Shown piece after piece: positions 22,761 to 34,412 of a DNA stretch of 64,000 bases (position 1 is its first letter; every line of letters starts with the position of its first letter). The translations under genes were made by a program, and so were the position numbers. The DNA is from Podaxis mareebaensis (lineage: Eukaryota; Basidiomycota; Agaricomycetes; Agaricales; Agaricaceae). The DNA lies in assembly GCA_018524725.1 (NCBI GenBank), contig JAEUWP010000470.1, positions 714,172-778,171 of the forward strand. The letters are read 5' to 3'. Below the pieces are notes generated by a model that saw nothing but the letters and a program-made list of their open reading frames with translations, did not search any database and was not told the DNA's origin.

Positions 22761-24387
22761 TTATAGATTTTCGATTTCCCTCGCCCAATCCTCCCCGTCT
22801 AGTAGACAATCTTTGTACATCTGGGAAAGGTATTCATATCAAGAATAGATAATTGGAAATGAAGCGCGACTCACATCGAAATCAATTTCGCTTGCAGAAA
22901 CTGGAACAAGTGGTGGAGCAACTTTGGAGACCTTGAGAGGGGATCTCGGAGAGGTTGATGATTTCGCCGGTTCCTTTGTCGCTTGGTGGCGATCGTAATC
23001 ACTCGGGCCTTGAGGCGGTAGTGATTGATGATGTACGCTCGCGGCCTGGAAATCTGACGAGTGCAGGGGAGGGGTTTGAGGTCGGGAAACGACAGCTGGC
23101 ACTGGGGGGACGAGAGCTTCTGGGGTGCCAGATACATCCGTAGCTGCTTGATGGGCGGACTTTTGGTAGATCGTAGACCTTTTAGCATTTACACCAGCTA
23201 TGGCAGGTCGGAAAGGTGAACGAGGCGGTCGGGTTGGAGACGGGACAGGGGCTGGTGCGCGAGATTTGCTGAGTGATTTACTAGGCGAGTATAGTGGAGT
23301 ACTCGATTCCGTGAATTTTGAATTCAGGATTTTCGAAATCTTAGCTGGACGTTCAGTCAGAGATTCAGTGGAACCTCTGGCCTCTGCCTTTTGGACTGTC
23401 GTTCTCTGATCGGTTTGTGTTTCGACGAGCGCGTCGATAGTCTCGCCAGCCCGAGCCTCCAATGACTCCCAGTCCAGGTCTGGTCGGGGTGGGAGGGTAG
23501 CGCCAATGTTCGCCTGCGCGTCTGCGCCATCATTTCCGGGATCGCCGCTGTGTCCTCTCACGTATTGCAGATGGATTTGTTGACCTCTCCTTCCTCGTTC
23601 TTCAAGCAGCGCTGATAAGTACTTGATGATCCCGGCATTCTTCACAGGAGAACCACTGGCTGTCTGGAAGCTATTGCCTTGCCATTTCGGTAACCATCGT
23701 TCAAAACCTGCGACAACATTTAGCAGGTGCAGCCGATGAGCATGGCATTCTCACAGTTGATTGAGTATTGAGAATCAGTCTTAATCAATAACTTCTTCTT
23801 ATTCATGGGCACGGTTTCAAGAACACGAATGATAGCCTAGAGATCACTGGTATGTGTGTCACTGCATTACGAAAGGGGTAGACTTACAATCAGTTCAGCA
23901 CGGTTATTAGTCTGATCTCCAGGGCATCTCTCCGCAATATTGCTAGTGTCCATGAGTTCGACATAGCAAAGTCGACACAAGGGCACTGACCGTGGATCGT
24001 TTGGTCCCCAATATACCCCGACCCCGGCTACGGATCCTGCCTGTCCATTTCCTTTGCATGCACCATCGGAATAAACGACAATCCATTGGCTTTCGTCTTC
24101 AACACTGGCAAAAGTACGTTTGTGACCCTTCGGTTTATCTTCCGCCGACTCCGGTGACTGTGCTGCCGCAGCATCCGATGGCTCGCCTTTGACAAAAGCT
24201 TCAGCTTCAGCAGCTGTCGAAAACTTCTTGAACACAGCTCCTGGGTATTGTTTGATTTGCGCTTCACAATCAGCCCTGCGAATCGGCTCAGTGAATTATA
24301 TCTCGTAATCAATATATTATCTCACCATGTAAGAAAGACGCCAACTTCCCTGCCTTTACGGACAGCGTAGAAGTTTTGTTTAGGCAT
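22761..24387 (-). CDS. rnh1: Ribonuclease H1 with long C-terminal extension
   Basis: RNase H1 degrades RNA in RNA-DNA hybrids. The N-terminal hybrid-binding domain begins MPKQNFYAVRKGREVGVFLTW and continues after an intron (QIKQYPGAVFKKFSTAAEAEAFV). The catalytic domain starts WIVVYSDGACKGNG with the first Asp; the Glu lies in NNRAELIA, the second Asp in LLIKTDSQYSI, and the His/Asp region is YVRGHSGDPGNDGADAQA. All carboxylates are present. A Ser/Pro-rich extension of about 190 residues follows. I place the true end at 22761 because a canonical intron after EIDF leads to DMYKDCLLDGEDWAREI, a conserved-looking end; reading straight on would stop at 22839. Extension role unknown. Confidence 0.9.
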
Positions 24388-24823
24388 AGTGCGCGTTAGG
24401 GTCCTGGGTTTGAACTTCTTGAGCTGAATGAAAGGGCGAGGAGCAAGATATCTAGGTAAAGGAAGCCGACTTGCGGCTCTCGACAGCTTGAAGGGTAACA
24501 CTACAGCGTTCTTTCCACGTTCAGAAGCTGCGCACAAGCGTCTGAACATGAAGGTTCGAACTTGGAACTTGGAAGAGTCAGAGTCCAGGCGCGACTGTGT
24601 CACGTGAATGAATTTGTGGAGGCTGTTGTTGAACTCTACAAAATTTCTATAGTACCGCTACAGGGAAACTAACTGCTAAGACGCGGGATGGAGGCCTCAG
24701 GACGTCTGCAAACATCAGCGGAACTTCCGGAATAACAATCATTAAACATTAAACTTCAAGCATTAATGTATACAGGCATAAATGTCACAATAGATACCAA
24801 CGTGGCCTAGATTAGTCAAAGAT
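24388..24823. promoter_or_regulatory. Intergenic region upstream of RNase H1
   Basis: This 436-bp region lies between the RAD5 stop and the RNase H1 start. The RNase H1 promoter should be in its left half; the AT-rich part near 24730-24800 is probably RAD5 3' UTR. Confidence 0.35.
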
Positions 24824-27800
24824 TTAGTCGCCCTCTCCGAACATGATTTTTAAATTCTCTATGCTTTGGGGGTCGGCACGGCCATCCTTTCCACTTCCAC
24901 GGAAGGCTTCGCGAACAATCGCCATTTTCCGCTTCTGAATTTGAAGAATCCTACCCTCAATGGTGTTTGACACCTGCGCCCGTGAGTTGGCATTCTGTCT
25001 AAGATGACCAGTGTGCTTACGATGAAGTGCGTCACATAGACAGTCTTTTCCTGACCAATTCTGTGAACACGATCAATTGCTGCGAAGAATGGCATCAGGA
25101 GGCCGATACATATTGCCGAGGTATACAATTCACAAACCTTGGTTCTCAGTAGCAGCGTTCCACCAACAGTCCATCTTCGGCGTGATTAAGTAAAGATCTA
25201 CTAGAAAACTCGGGTCCTACCATGAAGACATGATTTGCTGTTGTCAACTAACGTCATGCTTCAGAACGCAGTTTCTTATGATGAAGCGAAGTTGACGCAC
25301 ATTAAGTCCAACACCCCCCGCCTTCAAGCTGATAATCATGATTTTTGGTTGCTTCGACGGTTCTTTGAACCCCAAGATAGCGGCGTTCTTCTTCTTCACA
25401 TCCATGGTCCCATCGAATCGATAGTAATCATATTTTTCCCGTTGCAACATTACTTGTATGAGATCCAAGAAACTTGTGAACTGAGAAAAAACGACAGCGC
25501 GAAACGTTGGGTCGTCTTCCTTCAACCGCCCTATTTTGTCTGAGTCAAGCCATCTTCCGTCACACGCTATACGAACACGTACGCAGGTGCTTCAGTAGTG
25601 CTTCAAGCTTCGTGGAAGATTGGAAGTTGTTTCGTCGCAGAACCACGCCCGCGGAAGGCTGAGAGCTGGTCGGTCCCTTCCGAACGACTTCCAGAAGCTC
25701 GCTTGCCTTGATAGGGCCCCGACCACAAGCAAAACAATTCGGTTGCTGACCCTTTTCTTCGCATGTTGCAATGTGAGTCATGATACAATCCCTACAGCTG
25801 GTCAATATGCATGAGCGAAAGCCATTCCTGCTGGAAATTGTGCCCATGTACTCACCATTGGTGAGCACACCCAGGAATGATAGTCGGTGTTTCCATCACA
25901 TCAAAGCATATGGGGCATTCCGTTGTTTCGTCATCAGCCAAGTTTGCTAGAACTCCTTCAGCGAAAGCGGTATTGGGGCTATCATTGCCATCAGCGTCAG
26001 AGTTGAACTTCTTGACGAGCTCATCAATGTCGAAAGTTCGGTTCTTCGACGGCTCTACCCCTAAATCCTCGTTTTCCAACACTAGGCTAGGGTGCAACAC
26101 GGCACGGCGCAGCCTATCCAGGAGTTAGGACAGCGCCTTGCCTGAACAAAACGTAAACTGACCTCATAAGCATTGCCAATATATGAGTGTAATTCTTGCT
26201 GACTAAACCCTTTGCTTCGAGCTGATGAAAATTTTCTTTGGCTTTCAGGAAGATTGAATCGTAAATCTTCCTCTCCAGCGATGAAAACTCGAGGATCTCC
26301 ACCGTGACCTGACAACCACGGGTTAATGAGCGAAAGGCGAATCTGCATGACGGACCTCTTTGGGCGGTAGCTCCACAATCCTCTTGCCGTCAATATCAAG
26401 CATATTCTTTTCTCTCCGCAGGAGGACGTTCTCGAGGATAACTTGGACAATCTCAATTGCTTTAGGGTCACGGGCAAGGAAAGGTAAGGTGATAAACCTA
26501 AAACTCATGAGTGACTTCAAGGGGGTTGAGGAAGATTAATGAGCCCACGAGCGGAAATAAGCGTATTCGGACCAAGGCTTGTGGTTTAGGAATTTCCTGT
26601 GTCCATAAGGTTAATGACATAGAAGAAACATGAGCGTATGTGGCTCACAGTAACGAGAAAAGATCTTCCAACTTATTGACGATGGGAGTACCTGTAACAG
26701 CCCACCGCCACCTGGCCCGCAAGTCGTAGACGGCCTTAGCAGTTTTGCTTGTCCGAGACTTGCATGCATGAGCTTCGTCCAAAACGACGCGCAACCAGTA
26801 GACTAACAACTATAAGCATCTAAGAAAGGGAAGTTTTAGCCAAGCACTTACTATCAAAGACAGGAGACTTGTAAGCTTTGGCATGTTCCGAAGCTAGCGT
26901 CCCATAAGATGTGACAACGACTTTAGGTATCTTATCACCGTCGTCGCCTTCAACAAGAGCACCCAGGTCAAGACGGTTCTGACCGTGCCAGATGGTGACA
27001 TCCAACGTGCCAGGCTTACTGGATCGTTGTATCTCCTCCGCCCATTGACCCAGGAGCGAAGTCGGAGCCACGATCAGAGTTGCGGATGGCGGAAGATTGC
27101 GGCAAGGCTGTCGGTTACCTGGCCTAAAGGCTTTGTCGATGCGTAGCTGACGTGTCCTGGCTTGCACTGGTTCAATTTGCTCCATCTCCTCGTTTGAAAG
27201 TCGGCTGGTCTGTATTAAGGCTGAGATCATGATGGTCTTGCCCATACCCACTGCAGTAGTTGGTCTGAGGGCTGTAGTGACGACAGCGGTATTTGGGAAA
27301 CTTACTCTCTGAGAGGAACAAGTCATCTACTCGTCAGTAAGCCCATAAAAAAAGGATATAAACGCTCAATACCATCACTGTGGAGAACGAATAAATACCC
27401 AATCATGCTCCTATAAGAGATTGCCAACTTACGCTAGAATTCCTCCTTCACATCTCCTTTCAGCCCTGGGAGTATGCAAACTCATCTCTCCCGAATATGG
27501 GTTGAAATAAAATACCCTCTCATCGGCAGTCAAGTCAATGCTTCCCGAATCAAAACTGGGTTCGGGAGGAAACGCATATCTGGAAACGTGAAAGATCGAT
27601 AAGTGAGGCGGGAGGAAAAAAAGAAAACACGTACTGGCTCCATAATGGATGTATAGACGCGGCCCTTTGACAATCATTTTTGCCATGTTCAACGGAAAAC
27701 ATCCAACTAACTTCGAGTTGATATTTATTGAAAAATACTGATGGAATGACGCACTTGAGTGCCTGTTTCTGATAACCTCGCAGAGTCAGGTTAAAACTAT

Positions 27801-29250
27801 CGGCAGGTTCCATCATGGGCATTGAGCTATCCTTCTGTTGCGCTCTAATAACGAGATAAGCATTGGCGGCGCCCTTCCCATTTGAATGAATGACTTACTT
27901 TTGGTAAATGAGGCTCAAGTCGCTGTTCGATAGCTCCTCGGCTGCATCCACTTCAATCTCTTCCCCATCACCCACGACCTCCTTCTTGGTCTTTCCGGTC
28001 TTGCGTTTCGCAAGATCATCAATGGCATCTTCGTACTTCTGATTGTATCGTTTTGCCTTAGGTTTCGCACTAAGTTGGGGTCGGAGTCCAACTACGTCAA
28101 ACAACTTTAAGATAGCAGCTTTCCTTTCCCGAAGATAACTGGTCCCATATCCTATCAGTTACAATTTGCTAAATTAAGCAAAAAACGACAGACCTCTCTT
28201 CTTGCGTTTCATATCCTTCGTTGAAGGCGAAACTGCTATTTTCCTCATTACTAGAGATACGCAAAGGCTTGAAGGCTTCGGGAAGGATGTAAATGTGCAA
28301 TGTCACCATCAATCCCAGGCCTGTCGACAGTTTCTCGGGGCAGTCAGTCATCGTACCGCGAACTTCAACTAAGCCTGCCACAGATTAAAATCTTTGCAAG
28401 GATACAATTGAAGAGGTACGTACCAAAGTCTAAGAGCTTCGATACCCAGACGGCCACTTCGGTCGGTAGTCGAGCGAAGTCTGAACAGGGTTAATCAGAC
28501 ATTTCGTAAAGAGGTACGACGTTACGGAAACACAATACCGAAGCCTCTTTTATTTACAATTCGCACAACAGTATTCACCTTCTTCCTCGTGAGGTTTCTA
28601 GTTTGTGGTCTTAACATGCTCGTAATCGTTGCTTGCTTTTTGCCACCCGTTTTCTTGGTCTTGTCTGAACTCTTTCCTTTCTGAGCTCCAGAGCCAAAAG
28701 ATCCGTCATTTGGTCCATCCCTCTGTATTATGACAGATTCTCCAGGTTTGACGTAGCCCTTTCCGGAGACAGTGCTCCAAGCATTTTCGACGAGGACGTC
28801 GCCCAGATAAGTCGGAGGGAACTCTAGGGAATGCGGATGTGCTTCAGCTGCGGGTGAAATACGACGCTTCTTCTTCGGTGGTTCTTCGAGACGTTTTTCT
28901 GTTGCTTCACAAACTATGGACTCTTGGGGGAGAGGCGCAGTGACCGCAGATACGTCCACGGTTTCTATGTCACCAAAATCGTCCGTAGCTATGGGTTTAT
29001 ATGCAGCTTTTGGAAGTGAAGATAATAGAGCTTCCGCAGCTTCGTCCTCATCACTGGCAGCGAAAAAGAGATTGGAGTTGGCGGGAGGCTTCGTCGGTGT
29101 CTGGGGAACTGATGATGGAACAGGCTCCAACTGATGCAAGTCATCTTCATCAGCGGCCAACTTCGGTATGGCTTCTCCTTCGTCGTCAGAGCCAGCAAAG
29201 AATAAACCAGGCGGTGAAGCAGCAGTCGATTGCGCGTCAGACATGTTCAC
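24824..29250 (-). CDS. rad5: DNA repair helicase/ubiquitin ligase RAD5
   Basis: RAD5 (HLTF) polyubiquitinates PCNA and remodels stalled forks in error-free lesion bypass. An acidic N-terminus precedes a HIRAN domain ([48 protein letters not shown]). The SNF2 ATPase begins LRGYQKQAL; Walker A is MGMGKT, followed by [27 protein letters not shown] and a DEAH-type box. RITG-type and C-terminal helicase motifs are present ([44 protein letters not shown]). A RING finger lies between the lobes ([32 protein letters not shown]), the defining RAD5 layout. It ends MFGEGD. Many short introns cut the gene, and splicing around Walker A is uncertain. Met 29244 is an alternative start. Confidence 0.93.
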
Positions 29251-29400
29251 AAGTCCAGGAACGCGAGAAAGGGAGTCAGTGGGCTTAATTGGGACGCGTC
29301 AAGCGCGTCGTGTAAACAAGTCCAAATATCAAGGACAGATTCCAATCTCTTCCTCCAAATTCATTCCATATCTTACTGGTCTCCAACTTCTTAATTCACA
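29251..29400. promoter_or_regulatory. Divergent promoter of RAD5 and CCT7
   Basis: Only 150 bp separate the RAD5 start (minus) from the CCT7 start (plus). Both are housekeeping genes, so a compact shared promoter is likely. Confidence 0.5.
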
Positions 29401-31344
29401 ATGCAGCGCGCATTACCAATGGTCAGCTCACATTGCTCTCAGCGCCCTATGTTGTGCTCACGATAATTCAGCAACCGACAGTCGTTCTCTTACGGGAGGG
29501 GACTGATACTTCCCAAGGAAATCCACAACTTTTGTCAAATATATCTGCATGCCTCGCCATCGCAGAAACGCTTTCCAGTACACTTGGACCAAGGGGCATG
29601 GATAAACTCATTGTCAATGAACGCGGAGAGGCACAGATCACAAATGATGGCGCTACAATTCTTAAATTACTGGACATCGTGCATCCCGCAGCGAGGACCT
29701 TGGTGGATATCGCCCGAGCCCAGGATGCTGAGGTTGGGGATGGGACAACCAGTGTCGTCCTGCTCGCCGCTCAGTTACTGAAAGAGGTCCGAGGGTATAT
29801 TGAAGAAGGAGTGAGCCCTCACGTCATAATCAAGGGTTTCCAAAAAGCATCGCAACTGGTACGTTCAGGCTCGGTTGGTGCTGCCTTGTTCCCTGTGTTT
29901 AACAGTCTGGCCAGGCTTTGAATCGTATCAAGGAATTACAAGTATCGGTGGATAAATCAGACCCTGAGTACGTGCACACTATAGGGATGCTCCCAATGTC
30001 TGATTTATAATTTGCAGGCGCTTCCGCTCTCTGTTGCTCAAATGTGCCTCTACATCGATGTCTTCAAAACTCATCCACTCAGAGAAACCCTTCTTCTCGA
30101 AAATGGTGGTCGACGCCATTGAATGCCTCGATCAAGATGACCTCGACGATTCCCTAATCGGTGTTAAGAAGATCGCTGGAGGTGGCATGCAAGACTCGAT
30201 GTTGGTCAAGGGCGTTGCTTTCAAAAAGACCTTCACCTACGCAGGAGCCGAGCAACAACCCAAGCTCTTCCACGATCCCCTCATCCTATGCCTCAACGTC
30301 GAACTCGAGCTCAAAGCGGAGAAAGATAATGCCGAAGTACGTGTCGATGCAGTCGCTGATTACCAAGCCATCGTGGATGCCGAATGGGAGATTATCTACC
30401 GAAAATTGCAAGCAATCGAAAAAACGGGCGCCAAGGTCGTGCTCAGCAAACTACCCATTGGTGATCTTGCTACCCAATGGTTCGCAGATCGCGATATTTT
30501 CTGCGCTGGACGTGTTGCTGCAGCTGATCTGAGGAGAGTCGTTCAAGCAGTCGGCGGCTCTATTCAATCTACTTGCTCCGATATCAAACGCGAGCACCTG
30601 GGAACGTGTGGATTATTCGAGGAGAGGCAGATCGGTGGAGAACGTTACAACATCTTTGAGAATTGCCCCAAAGCGAAGACCTGCACGCTCATTCTCCGTG
30701 GAGGGGCTGAACAATTCATGGAAGAAGTGGAAAGGAGTTTGCATGACGCGCTCATGGTTGTTAAAAGAGCCGTTCGTACCGGGGAAATTGTTGCCGGTGG
30801 CGGTGCGATTGAGGTAGGTGCTCAATCTAAGACATCCCTTGGCTTGGGATTGACGGGTGAATGTAGATGGAACTCTCGGCTTTTCTTCGAAGGCACGCAT
30901 ATACTATCCCCGGAAAACTACAACTTGTGATGGCTGCTTTTGCAAAAGCACTCGAAATTATCCCTCGCCAGATTTGTGACAACGCAGGACTAGATTCCAC
31001 CGATATTCTCAACAAGCTCCGGATGAAGCACGCCAACGGCGAGAAATGGTACGGAGTCGATGTCGATGGCGCCGCAGGTATTCGCGATAATTATGAGGCC
31101 TTTGTTTGGGAACCGAGTCTCGTCAAATCCAATGCCATCAGTAGTGCAGCAGAAGCCGCGTGCTTGATTCTGAGTGTTGACGAGACTGTTCGCAATCCCC
31201 AGAGCGAAGCGGTAAGTCCATCGTCAATTTCTCCTTTTATGCGTAACGCTCACGCTGGCCTAGCAAAATCCCGGACCGAAAGCTCCGCCTGGAACGGCAC
31301 AGAGGGCTTTGAGGGGACGTGGAAGGGGCATGCCCCGCCGGTAA
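29401..31344 (+). CDS. cct7: Chaperonin TRiC/CCT subunit eta (CCT7)
   Basis: CCT is the cytosolic ring chaperonin that folds actin and tubulin. The first exon is 21 nt (29401-29421, MQRALPM), joined to [21 protein letters not shown] at 29472. ATP-site signatures [24 protein letters not shown] and [18 protein letters not shown] are present, and later [17 protein letters not shown]. Eta-specific content includes [23 protein letters not shown] and [10 protein letters not shown]. The C-terminus is Gly/Arg-rich ([10 protein letters not shown]) and is reached through a final intron; the stop is at 31342-31344. About seven exons. Expected length about 550 residues, as in other CCT7 proteins. Confidence 0.95.
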
Positions 31345-31743
31345 AAACCAAGTGACTAAGGTTGTAACACCGGGAGCTGTAGGAATCGGAAATTCGTCAC
31401 TCAAGTTACATGTTGTTCCTACACAGATTCGTATGACTTGTGCGATTTTAAGACGATTACAAGAAAGAAAACACGTCCCGGGGCTATGCTTGGGAATCTT
31501 GAGATCATTTGGGGATGAACCCCGACCCCTATACACGCCTCTGGACAAACATTCTTAACATGATGAACTCCTCAAAAAGGCAACTGTAGCACCCCATTTA
31601 GATACTCTCACCAATATCGCGCCATCGTGCTTCCTCAGTGCGCCATGCCTAAGTACACCCTCGTGCGTGATATTCCAACACCATTATCTTCTCCAACTAT
31701 GAAATTATCTCTGGTGCTCCGGGATAAATAGACCTTTTTTCCC
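31345..31743. promoter_or_regulatory. Intergenic region upstream of MFS transporter
   Basis: This 399-bp region follows CCT7 and precedes the transporter. I see no supported gene. It should hold the CCT7 3' UTR and the transporter promoter. Confidence 0.35.
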
Positions 31744-34054
31744 ATGGAACGAGAATACCACTCCACAAGCCCAGCCATGTCCACACGCCCTGTGAGCCCT
31801 CCTCGGGCGCAAACCCAAGATTCCTTCGACTCGTCCGACGATGAGAAGGAGGGTGCACCGTCTCCAGTAGTAGATTCTGTCTGTAGAATCCCTCCACTGG
31901 CTGCTCCACTCGACAAGTCGACGAAAGGCGTAGGCTTCCACGCCCTCTTGTCAATTTTCAAGCGTGATAACACAGACCTGGACGCTGTTGCGACACGACC
32001 TTCGGTCTTCGATGACCCAAACACCCTCGAGGCCTATCGGCCGCCGGCGATATACGAAAACTCGCACCGCTTCGATCCTCTCGCACGATGGACATGGCGC
32101 GAAGAAAAGGTCTGTCTAACTTGAGTGCCCTTAAATATTTCGCATGATTTGAATACGCCTGAGCGTAGGCCATTGTTCGCAAGATCGACATCCGCATTAT
32201 GATATGGGCATGCGTCATGTTCTTCTCTCTGGACTTAGATCGGAGCAACCTTTCTCAGGCCAACTCTGATAACTTGCTTGACGACCTGAAGCTCACAACC
32301 AATGATTATAATCTCGGAAACACGTTGTTCCGGATTTCTTTCCTCTGTGCAGGTAAATGACGATTTCATTCTTCAAGAAGGTGAGTACTGACCCCCTTTT
32401 CCAGAGCTCCCCTCGCAATTGATCTCGAAACGCCTTGGCCCTGATGTATGGGTTCCAACACAAGTAAGTCGTTGGAGTACCGCAGTACTCAGATTCTCAC
32501 CTATCCAAGATGGTCGCTTGGAGCATTGTGTCCGCCGCTCAATTCTGGCTGAGAGGACGCTCTAGTTTTCTGGCATGCCGGTAAGTGTTAACATGAGTGT
32601 TTGTGTTTCACCTTCATCAAACCACACTAGATTCCTCCTAGGATTCCTTCAGGGCGGATTTATTCCTGATATCGTGCTTTATCTTTCTTATTTTTACACT
32701 GGTCCTGAATGTGAGCATCTTCCTTCCACCAGAAGATGATGAAGATTCCAACGACTCACTTCTAGTGCCAATCCGCCTGGCGTTCTTCTGGATCTCAAAT
32801 TACGTCGCCGACATCCTGAGTGCTTTCATGGCCACGGGTATTCTCAAAATGCGGGGCGTCGGAGGATACGAAGGATGGCGGTACCTTTTCCTCCTTGAGG
32901 GCCTCCTTACGCTCGTTGTTGGCGTTGCATCTTGGTTCCTCATGCCAGCAGGTCCCTGCGAGACAAAGACCTGGTTCAGTCCTAAGGGCTGGTTCAACGA
33001 ACGGTAAGCTGGCTCAGTATTAGAAGTCCCACTTCATCGCGCTTATTCGTGGTTAGGGAAGAAACTATCATGGTTAATAGAGTTTTGCGAGATGATCCCT
33101 CCAAGTCCGACATGCACAACCGTGAAGGGCTGACGGTTAAAATGATCTGGACCGCTCTCAAAGACTGGAGACTTTGGCCTATCTACAGCCTCGGTCTCGT
33201 TCACATGAGTAGGTTTACTTTTCGCCTGCAGTACATGCCATTCTGACTAGTTCACATTCCAGTGCCCGTTGGTCCGCCCCAGCAATACCTCACACTCACC
33301 TTGCGTAACCTCGGATTTGATACCACTAGAACAAACCTGCTCTCCATCCCCTCTACTCTCATCGGCATAATCATGCTCCTCTTCACCGCTTACTTCAGTG
33401 AGCTCGTCAACAGCCGGGTTGCTGCTACTATCATCCTCCAACTCTGGGCCCTACCCCTTCTTATCGCCCTCCACTCTTTCGACAAAAATACCTCACAGTG
33501 GGCGTACTACACGGTCGTTACCCTTATCACTGGTTTCCCATACGTGCATCCTATTCAAGTAGCATGGGCGTCGAGAAACTCTTACAGTGTCCGGACGAGG
33601 ACTATCTCCGCCAGTGTTTATAATATGTTCGTGCAAACCGGTGCCATTGTTTATGTGAGCGTCGCCGAGTCTCATTTCCGGTCGAATTTCTGATTCAATG
33701 CACACGTAGGCCAACATCTACCGTACAGACGACAAGCCGTTATGTATGTCACCGCATTTATTCAAGTCGAGCTGATACTCATTAGTCCTTCTCTCTAGAC
33801 AAACGCGGCAACAAAGTACTCATCGCAATCACTTGCATGAACATTGTACTCTACATCTTCACGTATCTTTTCTACAAAATACTCAACGCCAGGCGAGAGA
33901 GGATTTGGGATGCTATGGCGCCCCAGGTAAGCGAGCCCCTTCTCATTCTAAACACTGACCTAATCCGATGGCCTGGATGCAGGAACAACAAGACTATGTT
34001 AACAACACCAAGGACGTTGGTAACCAGCGCCTGGACTTCCGATTTGTGTATTAA
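31744..34054 (+). CDS. MFS transporter of the DAL5/allantoate permease (ACS) family
   Basis: These plasma-membrane proton symporters take up anionic nutrients such as allantoate, nicotinate or other carboxylates. After a polar leader of about 120 residues, membrane segments begin with [25 protein letters not shown] (the family motif D-R-x-N). Then come [17 protein letters not shown], the motif-A-like region, [23 protein letters not shown] and a central loop. [20 protein letters not shown] is typical of the family. The second half includes [22 protein letters not shown] and later helices. At least nine exons; the last one gives [20 protein letters not shown], also typical. Met 31777 is an alternative start. 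The transported compound cannot be read from sequence. Confidence 0.92.
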
Positions 34055-34412
34055 GTACGGGGACATAGTGCCGTTCGTACACGTATGTTATTGTTTCGAT
34101 CCGTTTACGTAGGCATTGCATTCGGATCGCATTGTTCGTGATATAACTGCGATATAACTGTGATATAACCCCCCCCTAGTTTGAGGAAATTGCGCGATCA
34201 TAAGTATCTGCTTGATCGGGTCACTCAAGGTTGGCCAAGAGGTCGGTCATCGATCGAGCTCGGAACCGAACGCTCGAGGGATCTTGATCAATATTATTTG
34301 ATACTGATTTGCACCAATCAGGACGTTCGCTGGACAAAGAGCTGATGATTACTGACAAGAAAACGAGGACAGTAATGTAAGATATAGATGCTTGACTATG
34401 CTAGGGGTTGTT
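34055..34412. other. Convergent intergenic region with short repeats
   Basis: This 358-bp region lies between the MFS and glycosyltransferase 3' ends. It contains the GATATAACTG repeats and a C run. No gene is supported. Confidence 0.4.
34140..34176. repeat. Three copies of a GATATAAC(TG) unit and a C run
   Basis: Three near-identical 11-bp units (GATATAACTGC, GATATAACTGT, GATATAACC) are followed by eight C residues. Position between convergent genes suggests a neutral short repeat. Confidence 0.7.

Noticed and set aside
22839..22880. RNase H1 stop at 22839
   Set aside because: A canonical intron with donor GTGAGT gives a longer, more natural end at 22761.
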